From the NCBI GenBank assembly GCA_037127255.1, contig JBANSL010000013.1, positions 55,019,688-55,083,687 of the forward strand: a stretch of DNA of 64,000 nt. Direction: 5' to 3'. Positions 42,751-52,832 of this stretch are shown here, one piece after another (the stretch's first letter is position 1; every line of letters begins with the position of its first letter). Both the position numbers and the translations under genes were made by a program. The notes below the pieces were generated by a model. That model was given only the letters and a program-made list of their open reading frames with translations, was not told the DNA's origin and made no database searches. The DNA is from Persicaria tinctoria. Its lineage: Eukaryota > Streptophyta > Magnoliopsida > Caryophyllales > Polygonaceae.

Positions 42751-43789
42751 CGTCTTTCGACATGTTCCTACAAATCATTAGAGAAACAAGTAAAAGGGAC
42801 AAAGGAACGGAAACCAATCAATGCAAGCCCTTTTGATTCTAAGAGTGATTAGATTTTAGAAACAATTAGACGAGAAATAAAGGCGTCGTATTCAAGCAAC
42901 ATTCCATGGACAGAGAATTATGCAACATTGAAGGAGAGCAAGTATTGAAGGTAACAAGAGATGATGAAATTGCAATTTAAATCAGCCACAACTCGGATAA
43001 CAAGGAGACCAAGTATAGAACACGCAACTACGATATAAGAAATAAATATTACAATGTGATGCAAAAAATTCAGCAATAACGTAATAAGATGAATGCAATC
43101 ACAAGGGTAATCAAGTGCACACACTCTGTCAACTATTATTTGACGGTTGCAACACGATTCGAAGAGAGATGGGTGTGACCAAGGCTCTTGTGTCGACACA
43201 ACACAAAATCACACAACAAAGGGTGTGACCAAGGCTCTTTGAGGTGCTGCAAACCAATAAGATCATCAAATAAGTAGAAAAAAAAATTGAAATAGAAAAG
43301 TGCAAGAGTTACTAACTCGAACAATGTAAAGATGGTTTCTTTCCTTTTTCTTGTTTTTTTGATCGATTTTTTTTACTACTGTCGTTGTAATACATCTACT
43401 GTAATGGCGATTGAAAATAAAATAAAAACTAATCTACGATGATCTTTAAGTAAGCGAAATTAACAAAAATAAAGGAAATAGGCTAACAAGATGGAAAATT
43501 AGGGTTCTTGTGCAAGTTCATGACAATTCTAATCCAAGAATCACATTCATAAGCATGATATGTAGCAACATGGAATAAAAATCAAAACTTGGAAACCAAA
43601 AACTCATTATCTTCCAAATTGTAGATCCAAACAAGATTATTACCCAAATAACAAGTGCCAATTTTAGGGTTGAATAAAGATTTTAAATTTCAGCAGCAGT
43701 ATGGGTCACAAAATAGGCACAAAATTAATCACTCAAAATAATGAATCAAGAGAGTAAAGAACTTGCATACACCTGAGAATCCGATACCA
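42751..43789. other. AT-rich stretch with a short tandem duplication
   Basis: GGGTGTGACCAAGGCTCTT occurs at 43170-43188 and 43222-43240, flanked by CACAACA(C)AA runs. No gene recognised. Poly-T tracts near 43330-43375. Confidence 0.4.
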
Positions 43790-44045
43790 CTTGATGTGAT
43801 GATATTCCCGATTCTTCGTCCGTGGGCTTGGAATAAAGAACAACTCCGTATATTTGTCCTGACCTTGCAATATTCTTTGATTTCTCCTAATTTGGAACAA
43901 GTTCAAATAGGTAATTGAAGGATTTATATTACGACAGAAAAAAAATAAGAACAACACAAGAGAATAAAGGAAACAGCGACAGAAGCCCCTGCATCGACGG
44001 AGGTAGCAACCCAGCGGCTACATGTGCAGTGGCCAAGCAGCGGCT
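43790..44045. repeat. Dispersed repeat, copy 2
   Basis: Pairs with 24763-25030. It ends with AGCAACCCAGCGGCTACATG and a local duplication of CAGCGGCTACATGTG(C/A), and then runs within about 15 bp into the ERD2-like exon. Confidence 0.75.
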
Positions 44046-44056
44046 ACATGTGACGT

Positions 44057-44146
44057 GATCTCCAGACTGTTGAACAATTTACTGGTCATTATGTCTTTGC
44101 CCTTGGAGTTGCAAGATTCCTGAGATGTGCACATTGGGTGCTTCAG
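44057..44146 (+). pseudogene. Single exon of a KDEL-receptor (ERD2)-type gene
   Basis: KDEL receptors return escaped ER proteins from the Golgi. The exon reads D-L-Q-T-V-E-Q-F-T-G-H-Y-V-F-A-L-G-V-A-R, then F-L-R-C-A-H-W-V-L-Q, and ends at a GT donor (GTATGA). In plant ERD2-type proteins the block HYVFALGVARFLSCAHW sits in a membrane segment, so the match is strong, with Ser changed to Arg. The preceding and following exons were not found: the left side is a dispersed repeat, and the right side up to 44500 has no membrane-protein frame. It is an isolated exon, probably carried in by a transposon. Confidence 0.7.
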
Positions 44147-44612
44147 GTATGATCTTATTTCTTACCTATTTTCACTTTGCAGGAACTCCAAATCATTCTC
44201 TTGAAGCTAATCCTCTTCATCATATCCATCACTCTCTTAACCTTTTAATGCATGATCAAAATATCATTATCGTTAAGCTATGATCTTGTTTCTTGCACCT
44301 GTCACATAAATAGTGCATTTCATGAGGTGCTAATTCATACAACTAATCTAGTTGCGTTTAATTTGAATTGATTTAAATTGATATTTTTCAACCTACATGA
44401 TGACTAGTTCAATTTCAAACTTCAAAGTGAATCTGGCCCTAATTATCTGCGATTGGCCAAAGATGAAGGTACACTTTTAATTTAATTTTTTTGTTTTTGT
44501 TTCTATGCAGTTAGCATGAAGCAACCAGAGAATAATATTCCTGAAATGATCCCTTACCATACAAAACTTGGTGGCTTTTCAGCAATTCAAGCAAAGAAAT
44601 GGATGGAAACCA

Positions 44613-44948
44613 ATGAAAGAGATATGGTGGAAGAAGGCAATGGCCATGGCAGTGGTCATGGATCTGATCATCAGTAACGTTGTATCAGTGGGTGTGGGAA
44701 GCTCAGCTTTGTCTCAGTTTCTGATGACACCGAATAACATATCGTTTCAAGAATGCTACATGAGGTGCTTCATTCTCCACGCCATCCAACCAACCCTAAC
44801 CCTGTCCTCTTGCAGGTTTGAGTGCTTGATGGATTGCCTCACGCTTCAAAACCTTGATGATAACAACAAGAGAGACAACCAAAAAAATAAAATGCTCATG
44901 ACTCCCTTTCATTTCTGCAGTTTCCAAGCTTTAAAAATTCATGCTTGA
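44613..44948 (+). CDS. Small cysteine-rich secreted-peptide-like ORF
   Basis: A 111-codon frame starting at ATG 44613. Residues 1-29 look like a signal peptide: M-K-E-I-W-W-K-K, a hydrophobic stretch (A-M-A-M-A-V-V-M-D-L-I-I-S-N-V-V-S-V-G-V-G), then small residues. The mature part has C-Y-M-R-C, 14 residues, then C-R-F-E-C-L-M-D-C, a CX3C-X14-CX3C-X3-C pattern like small plant cysteine-rich peptides with two helices. A hydrophilic tail follows (N-K-R-D-N-Q-K-N-K). An upstream in-frame ATG at 44568 would add 15 residues; the 44613 start gives the better signal. It could be a gene or a fragment; a cysteine pair partner seems missing (His in F-I-L-H). Confidence 0.4.
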   Translation: MKEIWWKKAMAMAVVMDLIISNVVSVGVGSSALSQFLMTPNNISFQECYMRCFILHAIQPTLTLSSCRFECLMDCLTLQNLDDNNKRDNQKNKMLMTPFHFCSFQALKIHA

Positions 44949-45080
44949 GAAACTTAATTAATCAGAGGTGGGAGAATCTGACAATTTTACAACGTAATTA
45001 AGTATGTAAATTCTAAAGCAAGTCTCTTCTACTGATGAAAAGGTGGGCTTATTTATTTGCTTCCGTATTCTTGTTTACAG

Positions 45081-45192
45081 CTTGAATTGGAAGCACCAGC
45101 TTTGCAAGAATCCAAGGCCTAATCCTGATATTAGGACCCTTTTTGTGGATCACATTTGTGCTCAACCTAATAGCACTACAGTTCTGCTAGGG
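45081..45192 (+). other. Exon-like piece, product not recognised
   Basis: It lies between an AG acceptor (TTTACAG) and a GT donor (GTAAGT). One frame is open and reads P-N-P-D-I-R-T-L-F-V-D-H-I-C-A-Q-P-N-S-T. That has the look of conserved protein, but I cannot name it. It does not match the signal peptide peptidase downstream in any way I can see. Confidence 0.35.
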
Positions 45193-45902
45193 GTAAGTGA
45201 CTTTCCACTTTGCTTTCATCATATTAATATTCTTTGTGTGTATTTGTGTTTATCCCTTTTAGATGGATGAATGAATGTGGGAGGGGTTTGATGAATAATA
45301 AGCTGATATATGTCTCACATGCTATTGTTTCTGCATGATGATGTGCATGTAACGACTAGTTTGTAGAAAATGGATTTCTTTGCGTAATAGGTTAAGAAAA
45401 TGGTTTTCTTACCTGATTAGGACTCTTCAATTGCATCTACATTTAATGAACATGTCCTGGTAAATTCTATTTCAAGTGCTTATATAGAGTTTATTTGAGC
45501 TCGGTACTCAGAAAAGTGGTTTGGTTTTGATGGTTTTTTTTATTATAGAAGTGCTTGAGTCTAAATTTTCTTTGAGGCTGCAGTTTTATAATGTTTTTAC
45601 ATGCAAAGGCATGCATTTCTTATCTGCAATCATAAGGTTTAATTTTAGACTTCAATAAGCAAGCATCGTCTTAATTAAAGGACAAAAACTGTCAAATTTA
45701 CACTAAGTTATAAAAGCGTGCAAGTGGCCTTTTAGAAAATTTCTAGGTGATACTATGATCTATGTTTTCGGAATGAAAATGCCTCAATAAGGTGATACCA
45801 TTACAAAAAAAAGCTCTTATGTTCATTAGCTTTCACTAAACACTTCCATATATATTTTTCTTCTTGCATTGCTGTTTACAGGGCTATACTTTCTTTAGTT
45901 TA

Positions 45903-46979
45903 TGTTCAGCTATATTCCCTCATGCATCCCCAAGTTGATGTTACAGAAGGTTTTTTTATGGCTGATGGCCATTGGTATCATCTTATGTGCATCTTATTGG
46001 TCTGTGTGGACTGCCAATGAAGCAACCACTAAGATGGATAACAAGGTGATTTCAATCTTCAAATTGCTTACTTAGAAGCTTGAAGTGTATATTACACTTC
46101 AAAGGGCCAGATTCTTACTCCTTACCGAGCAAAAGTGTTTCTTTCATCTGATCTGATGTATAACAATTTTGTTCCTGTAGGATGCTTCTGATGAATTCCT
46201 AAATAACTAGAGCACAGTTCCAATGGGCTTTGTGGATGTCATTGCCATATCAACAATTCTTTTTGTCATGGCTGCTTCGTGTTTCTTGCTTATGGTGTAC
46301 AAATTTATGTCTGTCAGGTTTTTTAACAGTGGTGGGGTTGAGGTAAGTGGTTTTTTGGTTTATGTTTGTGCATAGCTACTTTTTGCAATTATGTTGCCTT
46401 TACAGTTTTTGCATTATATTATCTCTTGCAGGGCCTACAGACTTGCATGGTCACTTTGCTTTCAAGGTATTTTCCTGTCTAGCTAGTGTTTCAGTTTCTG
46501 CCTTTGGCTTCCCATAGTTTATCACAAATGGTTCTTGTATAGAAAGCCAGTATTGATCATTTCCAGTGAACTACTCTTGATCTTATCAAGCAATTGATCA
46601 TCTTTTTTATGTTCTTCAATAAAAATTCCTATGGTATCACCTGACTAGGGACATGCTAGAATAGAGATTTGTTAAAATGTGATGGAATTGATCGTAGTTC
46701 TTGCATTATATTGACAAGCAAAAATGCCAAGGATGATAGTGAAGTGATCTCTCTTCATTAAACATATTTGTCAATTAAGAAATAAAGTTCATAACTGATG
46801 CTGAAAATGTATGCAGTTTCCAGTGGTTTGAATATGCTTCAATGTCAACTATTGAGGTGCCTTATTTGGGATTTATCTCACATCTCACTGTCGTTTCTCC
46901 ATTCTACCTGGTTATTGTTTGGGTTGTTTACCATCGTCACGGATACTTGGCTAGGAATATTCCGTTGGGTCTGATGTAA
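45903..46979 (+). pseudogene. Signal peptide peptidase-like (SPPL) pseudogene
   Basis: SPPLs are membrane aspartyl proteases. Four exon pieces with GT/AG borders remain: 45903-46045 (Q-L-Y-S ... V-D-V-T-E, then V-F-L-W-L-M-A-I-G-I-I-L-C-A-S-Y-W-S-V-W), 46181-46342 (G-F-V-D-V-I ... S-C-F-L-L-M-V-Y-K-F-M-S), 46432-46466 (G-L-Q-T-C-M-V-T-L-L-S) and 46817-46979 (F-Q-W-F ... V-V-S-P-F ... V-V-Y-H-R-H). Defects: one extra base at about 45949, in-frame TAG at 46208-46210, loss of the helix between F-M-S and G-G-V-E, and a stop at 46977 before the catalytic YD and GxGD motifs. Plausibly derived from a plant SPPL gene. Confidence 0.85.
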
Positions 46980-47089
46980 AGCTTCAAACTGGCTTCAAAC
47001 TGGTGTACAGGAAGTACCCATAATTTGTAACCGTGTATCTTTCAAGTACTCGTCATTTATAAAACATTTGTAAATAATGATTTCGTGTT
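46980..47089. other. Short stretch after the SPPL stop
   Basis: AAACTGGCTTC is repeated at once (46984-47004). Nothing else recognised. Confidence 0.4.
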
Positions 47090-47815
47090 TATCTTAATAT
47101 ATGTGTTCATTAAAGTACCCATCCGTTGCAAAATCTTATTTCATGAGCAAAGGGTGTTGTGTATCAAACGAAAAAACATCGGATTATAGATGAAAAATGC
47201 TATGCCTTAATAGCTAGGAAATCGAACCATTACATAAAAATAGATGCTAGTATCGTTATAGACATGGTCTAAATAATCTAAATCAATGTGTTACATATAT
47301 TTTTACATCACATTGTTAATATAAACTGATACATATTGCCAACAACAAAATCTTTATCAAAATATAAAATGATGTCTATATCATATTAATACATCAGTTT
47401 TGTACATATTTAACGCAATCGATCATTTTAAAACAATAAAAAATCACTATATTTGTATATGAAATAAATGTACACAAATTCAGTATAATAAAAAAGATGT
47501 CTACATTGTTTTAATACATTGATTATTTTAAAAACAGTGATGTAAATGTAAAATTTAGACTTGGTGTGGACATCTTCAAAAACTTATAAATGAAAAATAA
47601 CGAGACTTTAACAACAAGTGAACACGTCAAAAATAAATTTGAAGAGCTGATTTATATCTATAATCAAAATTAAACAGATGTTTTAACAAAGAAAAGACAT
47701 CAGTTTAAAACCGATGTGGAAAAGTTGATCTTTTACTACACGCACAAAGAGATCGGAATTTTTTTTGAAAGACATCTGGTGACAGCAGATGTCTAATTGA
47801 AGTTTTCTAGTAGTG
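47090..47815 (-). mobile_element. End of a CACTA-type DNA transposon
   Basis: On the minus strand it begins at 47815 with CACTACTAGAAAACTTC, the terminal motif of plant CACTA elements. Just inside are inverted-repeat words typical of CACTA subterminal DNA: AGACATCTG-CTGTCACCAGATGTC (47768-47793) and ACATCAGTTTAAAACCGATG (47698-47717). More diverged ATGTC/GACAT words reach to about 47360. The other end was not found, and no transposase. Confidence 0.6.
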
Positions 47816-48540
47816 TAGGGCAGTAACAAATGCAGTTCTTGAGAAACCTTGTAGTAGACAGTAAGCAGAAACAACAGTAGAGCGAGGGACAACTCTAGAG
47901 TAAACTGTAAGAATCCTATTGTAGTCTATTGATATCTCAACAATCCATAAAAACAATTAAGAGATCAATGACTAACTCTATATCACTCTATACCAGTCTA
48001 ACAAAATAGAAGATCAATGACTGAAAATCAAGAGATCACTCAAATATTGAATCCTGCATTAATGGCCTGATAGAGGAATGATACTTTCTAACATAAAACT
48101 AATACAACTATGCACATATTTTGACTACATCAACACCACCGGTCTCATCTTAAAGTTGAATCTACAACAAGAGAGACGGGAACTCCTCTTTCATGATGTC
48201 AACGAAAGTGGATGAAAAATCATGCAAGTGAAGGGGATGCGACAAGTAATATCTCAATGACATGCTAATTCTAATAGATTCGAAAGTAGATGATTCATGC
48301 AATTTGACAAACACCTTGTGCACACTAGGGTTTCCCAAACAATCAAATAAATCTGTTATATAACTTGCGATCCTAATTTTCATCAATTTGATCAAGAACA
48401 CACAACAATTTCACCTAATCTCTTGACTGCACCTCACATTTCACTGCCCTTGCATGAATAAGAAATTACCTTGTTTAAATTTTTGTCTGAATTGTTCTAA
48501 TGCCTCTTCCCTGCGTGTGTGCCAAATAGTTGCCTTCGTT
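47816..48540. other. Stretch with nothing recognised
   Basis: AT-rich with short frames only (minus 48162-48401 has no recognisable content). Confidence 0.35.
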
Positions 48541-48675
48541 GTTGTGCAGAGCAAGAGACGGCTTGCACTCATAGATGAACCAAACCAAAGAAAAAGATGA
48601 ACACAAACCCTAGGTTAGCAATCAGAAAATCGAATTGAGTAGAAAAAAATTACAAATTTGGGGCGGAGACACACC

Positions 48676-49010
48676 TGTCAGCCGATGGCCCCATTCTGGA
48701 AGGAGGCGGCGCCACCGCTACCTTGATTGGAGAGGAAGAGCGAGAGCGAGGGTGGAGGGTGGCTACGAATCACGAGAAGTGAAGAAGGAAAGGAATCTAA
48801 GTTGAGGAAGCCGTAATTGGAAGCGGAACTAGAAGAGAAGGAAGGGGGAAGATGGAGGGAGACTACAATCCGGGAAGCGAAAAGGAAAGGAATCGAGGCT
48901 GAGGAAGAACCGAAGAACGCCATGGGAAGGAAGAAGGGAGAAGCGGCAAACGGAGGAGGAAGGGAGGAGGTATACAGGGGGCAAAAAAATATTGAGAGTT
49001 CTAGCACGGC
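48676..49010 (-). other. First-exon-like island on the minus strand
   Basis: The minus frame 48678-49007 (109 codons) is Ser/Pro/Phe-rich and ends at a good donor (G-A-C-A-G|GTGTGTCTCC at about 48676). The plus frame is Glu/Arg/Lys-rich from the same GA-rich sequence. Looks like a leader or first exon of an unknown plant gene; no continuing exon recognised. Confidence 0.25.
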
Positions 49011-49203
49011 TCATTTAACTTTGAAAGAGAACAACTACCTAATCTAATTTACAAAAGGGTACAATGGGCCAAATTTTCTCTAAAGTAAAAACCTACTAGG
49101 TATATTCACCAAAAAAAAATGAAGAAGGTACGATTAACTAATTTGGCTAAAAGAAAAATTGAGCAGAAAAGTTGAACAAACTATTTTAGGATTTGGTTAA
49201 AGT

Positions 49204-49211
49204 AGCTAATT
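49204..49211. repeat. 8-bp target site duplication, left (TAATTAAC)
   Basis: Identical to 52454-52461. Eight-base duplications are typical of hAT transposons. Confidence 0.85.
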
Positions 49212-49267
49212 AACTAGGGGTGAGAAAAAAATCCTGCAAATTCCGTCTTGTCCTGATCCAAGTGGGA

Positions 49268-49335
49268 TTTGAAAAAAAAAATCAATCTCGTGCGTCCCGA
49301 TCATGTTCCGAAAAAAAATCAATCTCGTGCGTCCC
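49268..49335. repeat. Direct repeat at the LINE 5' junction
   Basis: GAAAAAAA(AAA)TCAATCTCGTGCGTCCC occurs at about 49269-49296 and 49310-49335, 40 bp apart, immediately before the first recognisable LINE codons. It may come from the LINE insertion or from slippage. Confidence 0.6.
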
Positions 49336-51757
49336 TATCAATTCAGGATAACATCCTTATTGCCCATGAAAATTTTCACACTTTCGGATCTATGAAAGCT
49401 AAATGTGGCTCTATGGCAGTCAAGACAGAATTGAATGACCCTTCTTATTTTCGACCATGGAGAATTTTGGTTTTGACACAAGTTTACATCTTGGATTAGG
49501 GAATGTGTTGAATCGGTTTCTGACTCACGACTCATTAATGATGAACCTACAACCCCATTCACCCCTTCAAGAGGAATGTGACAGGGCGACCCTCTCTCGT
49601 CTTTCCTCTTTATCCTTACTCCTGAAGTTCTCGCTAGATCCTTACAATGAGATGTTAACATCTCTAAAGATTTGGGAGGTTCTTTGGTAGTGGAGGAGTT
49701 AAAATTTTGTTTCTCGCCTTCGCTGACGACATCATGTTGTTCGGTAAAGCAAACCAATCCACCTGCAACAAAAATGACCACAACTATCCAAAGATTTTGC
49801 CGTATATAGAGCCAAATGGTTAATTTTCATAAATCAAGCTTTCAGGTATCTCCTAATACCTCCGCTTCGACAATCCTCTTGGTAACAACCGCCCTTGGAA
49901 TTCCATTATCAAATAACCTGGAAAAATATCTTGGATGCTCTGTTGTCAACGGAAGGGTGAATCGTGATACTTTTAGTGACGTTATTCTTAAACCAAAACA
50001 ATAGCTCTCGAAATGGAAAGCTTCGAGCTTGTCTGCAGAAGGAAGAAGAGTCCTTCATAGTTTCTTGCTACTAGCTTCGATCGTGCGAGAATTAGACAAA
50101 GTTTACAGACAATTTTTCTAGAATAAAGTTTGAAAAAAATCACCTTTGATTAGCTGGGATAAGATCTGCACGGACACCCTTAACAGGGGGTTGGATCTCT
50201 ACAAGGATGAAACTATGATTATTGCTCTTTAGATGAAACTGTTGTGGAAAATCATCGCTGAGCTAGATAACATCTGGGTAAGGTGGTCTCTGCTAAGTAT
50301 CTTATAGGGGCACCGATAATGAGTTACAAAATGAAGACAAGTACTTCATGGCAATGGTTGAAACTCCTTTCGATTAAACACTTATTCAAACCCGATTTGC
50401 GCTGGTCAATTGGTGATGGTCTTTCATTTAACTTCTGGTCGGACAATTGGGCGTTCAAGACACCTTTAGCGAATTTGGCGATTGCTCTTATCAATGATGA
50501 AACTTTGTCTTGGCCAATCAATCATTTCATCACGGATAACAAACAGTGGAACTTGTACAAACTAGGGGAGGACATACAAGGATTACTTGATCCAAGTGTT
50601 GTAACACATATTGTAAACATTAATAAGTTAACAGACAACACTTTCCAAGATCAACTTTACTTGGGCCAAGCAACGATGGTTCGTTCTCTATCAAATTTGT
50701 TGCCACTATTGTTTCGACATGCTTAGGTGATCAAAACTTTGTTTACCAATGAATTTGGAAGCTTGATGTGCCACACAAGGTAAGACATTTCCTCTAGAAA
50801 GTTTCCTGTGATGGGCTACCTACTTCCGATAAATTACAACGCTCTCATGTTTCGGTGCCTTCGGGTTGCTGCTTCTGTGGATGCACTACCAAATCTATTT
50901 CTCATTTGTTTTTGGATTTCCCTATTGTAAAGCAACTATAGCGTGACATCCTAATCAAGGTTCCGCCTACAAACTCGGATTACAATGACATAAATCAATG
51001 GCTAGACTGGCCATTTTTTTGTGAGCTATGTGGTTCGAACTAGATTATTTTCGACCACCGCTCTTATGTTTCAGTGAGATAAATTTACATGTTTTTACCA
51101 AACGACCGAACAAATGTGGGCGACATAAAAAAAACTACTCCGTAATGGGGAGCTGTGTGGTGGTGACCTTAAGGCTCAAGAAATCTTCCGACCAAGTCCA
51201 CATCAACTGATTGGAAGTAAGCAAAAACAAGATGAACCTTCGAAGAAGCCCCTGATAGGTTTCTTCAAACATAATTTTGGCGGTTCCTTTCATTTTTCTG
51301 AGGATGCGTCCTATGGTTTCGTCATCCGCGGCTCAAACGGGACGGTGGTCTCAATGGGGCATGAAACTTGTCACAGTAGTTCCGCTATATTTGTTGAGGC
51401 TTTGGGACTCTGTATGGGAGTTGTAAGGGCAAAACAACTTGGTCTAAGAAGATTGTTTGATGTTAGTAAATTAAAGCCTTGCTAGGTAACTGGAAGTGTC
51501 CATGGAATATTGAGCCCGTAGAAGCAGATACAATTCTTGATCTAGCTTCCTTCTCTAATGTTGCTATTCGTCATATTTTCAAGGATTCGAATGTTGTGGC
51601 TGACAGGATTGCACGTTTGGCCTACAGTAACCCTGTCAATGATAGTTTGGACTCTGACTTAGAACTGCGTGTTCTCATCCATCTGGACGCTCTAGGAGGG
51701 AGACCGGTTTGCCGACGTCTGTCTTAATTCTTATCATGTTTCCAAAAAAAAAAAATT
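49330..51757 (+). pseudogene. 5'-truncated L1-type LINE ORF2
   Basis: Degenerate plus-strand ORF2. RT: S-I-Q-D-N-I-L-I-A-H-E-N-F-H (49337), G-D-P-L-S-S-F-L-F-I-L near 49590, F-A-D-D-I-M-L-F at 49719-49742 (both catalytic Asp kept), Y-L-G-C-S-V near 49930. Linker: G-D-G-L-S-F-N-F-W-S-D-N-W (50410). Zinc-binding zf-RVT: W-K-L-D-V-P, then S-G-C-C-F-C-G-C and I-S-H-L-F-L-D (50755-50930). RNase H: G-F-V-I-R-G-S-N-G-T, V-A-I-R-H-I-F-K-D-S-N-V-V-A-D-R-I-A-R (51315-51640). Stops and frame changes are spread throughout. The endonuclease and ORF1 are missing. An A-run tail follows the stop at 51727. Confidence 0.85.
51742..51757 (+). other. Poly(A) tail of the LINE
   Basis: CCAAAAAAAAAAA just after the last stop codon region marks the LINE 3' end, as expected for target-primed insertion. 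Confidence 0.65.
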
Positions 51758-51837
51758 CCAATGGTAGGTTGAAGCCACTGAATGCTTAAAATTGGTAAGA
51801 TTGAATATTGCATTTTAAAATGGGAAATTTAAGGAAA

Positions 51838-51950
51838 ACCACCCTTTAAACATGGGAGCTTTCACTTAACCACCCTTTAAATTAAAAATTACAGAAAACC
51901 ACCCTTTAAATGGTCTTTCATTACAACTCACCACCCATTCATCTATTTTT
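51838..51950. repeat. ACCACCCTTTAAA repeated three times
   Basis: Copies at 51838, 51869 and 51898, roughly every 30 bp, with AAAACC or CTTAACC before them. CACCACCC follows near 51930. The rest up to 52330 is AT-rich without features. Confidence 0.75.
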
Positions 51951-52453
51951 GCTAATTTATAATTAAATATATTATATTTTAATATTTATAAACTCAATTT
52001 TGATTATAAATATATTAAAATTTTGAATTTAAGGGCTTGTTTATATTTTAGGGATCATTTTATTTATTTTTAAAAAATAATAATAAATATAGCCTAGAAT
52101 TATTATCTTAATTTATGTTTGAAAATGTTTATAACTTTTTAAAACATTATTTAAATTACTCTTTTCTTTATAATATGATTAGACTCTTCAAGCTTTCTTC
52201 TTGCTATATTGCTATTGGAATTATCTAATATTGTACTTGTCTTTATCTATTTGCATATTGTGATTTTGCTACTTATTAGCGTAAGATTCAAAAAAATTTA
52301 TTTTTGAAGTTTATTGGATTATTTTGAAATCTTATTTTATGATGAGTAATCCTGTTTTGTCCCTCTGGCGAGATTTGAAAAAAAAAATATCAATTCTATC
52401 CCGTAAAAAATACGACCCCAATCTGGTTTCGTCCGATCCCATGTCCACCACTA

Positions 52454-52461
52454 TAATTAAC
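52454..52461. repeat. 8-bp target site duplication, right (TAATTAAC)
   Basis: Matches 49204-49211 exactly. Confidence 0.85.
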
Positions 52462-52735
52462 TGTCGATTAAAATAAATTAGACTAGTAACCAGGGACTTA
52501 ATTTGACTGTTATTGACCGATGTGGCGGCTAGGAGTCGCAACTATGTACCTAATTCTTTCTTGACTCTACTGCACTTCTTTTTCCACAATTTTATTATAG
52601 TTTAATACTCCGTATCATATTGGCGTCTGATCGATGGATTGGAATTTGGAATATTGAAAATGTGTTGGATAAGATTAACTGAATTCAAATTTTCATATCA
52701 TATGCTGTATTATTAATTCTTTAATTTATGAAAGT

Positions 52736-52832
52736 GGGGGTAGGAAACTCTCTACATAAGATCTATGGGGCTACGAGTGGTGGAATAAACTAAGGTTAAG
52801 TCGCTCTACCACTTGAGCTAATAGGATTTATT
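52736..52832 (-). mobile_element. Putative tRNA-derived SINE fragment
   Basis: The minus strand has TAGCTCAAGTGGTAGAGCGA (52801-52820), a perfect pol III box A as in tRNA D-arms. About 40 bases on, ACTCGTAGCCCCATA is a possible decayed box B (GGTTCGAATCCC type). AGAGAGTTTCCTACCCCCAC follows. No anticodon arm folds well, so a plain tRNA gene is unlikely. A tail and target duplication were not found. Confidence 0.35.

Larger units (their letters stand above)
49212..52453. mobile_element. hAT-like DNA element hosting a LINE
   Basis: The left end reads TAGGGGTGAGAAAAAAATCC and the right end, reverse-complemented, TAGTGGTGGACATGGGATC; both start TAG-GGTG, as in plant hAT-type elements. A perfect 8-bp duplication flanks them. 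Subterminal sequence is also related: TCCTG...TTTGAAAAAAAAAATCAAT(C)T at 49250-49290 and TTTGAAAAAAAAAATATCAATTCT at 52374-52397. No hAT transposase; most of the interior is a LINE fragment (about 49330-51757). Confidence 0.8.

Noticed and set aside
45171..47818. CACTA element from TAG-CACTACAG (45171) to TAGTAGTG-TAG (47818) carrying the SPPL fragment
   Set aside because: The 3-bp flanks match, but the termini agree over only six bases, the left side lacks subterminal repeats, and an exon-like frame runs straight through 45174.
48678..49007. Host protein-coding gene of 109 codons
   Set aside because: Ser/Pro/Phe-rich frame from a GA-rich leader-like sequence; the other strand is equally open; no homology recognised. 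Kept only as an exon-like island.
52736..52832. Functional tRNA gene
   Set aside because: Box A is good but there is no foldable anticodon or acceptor arm and box B is decayed.
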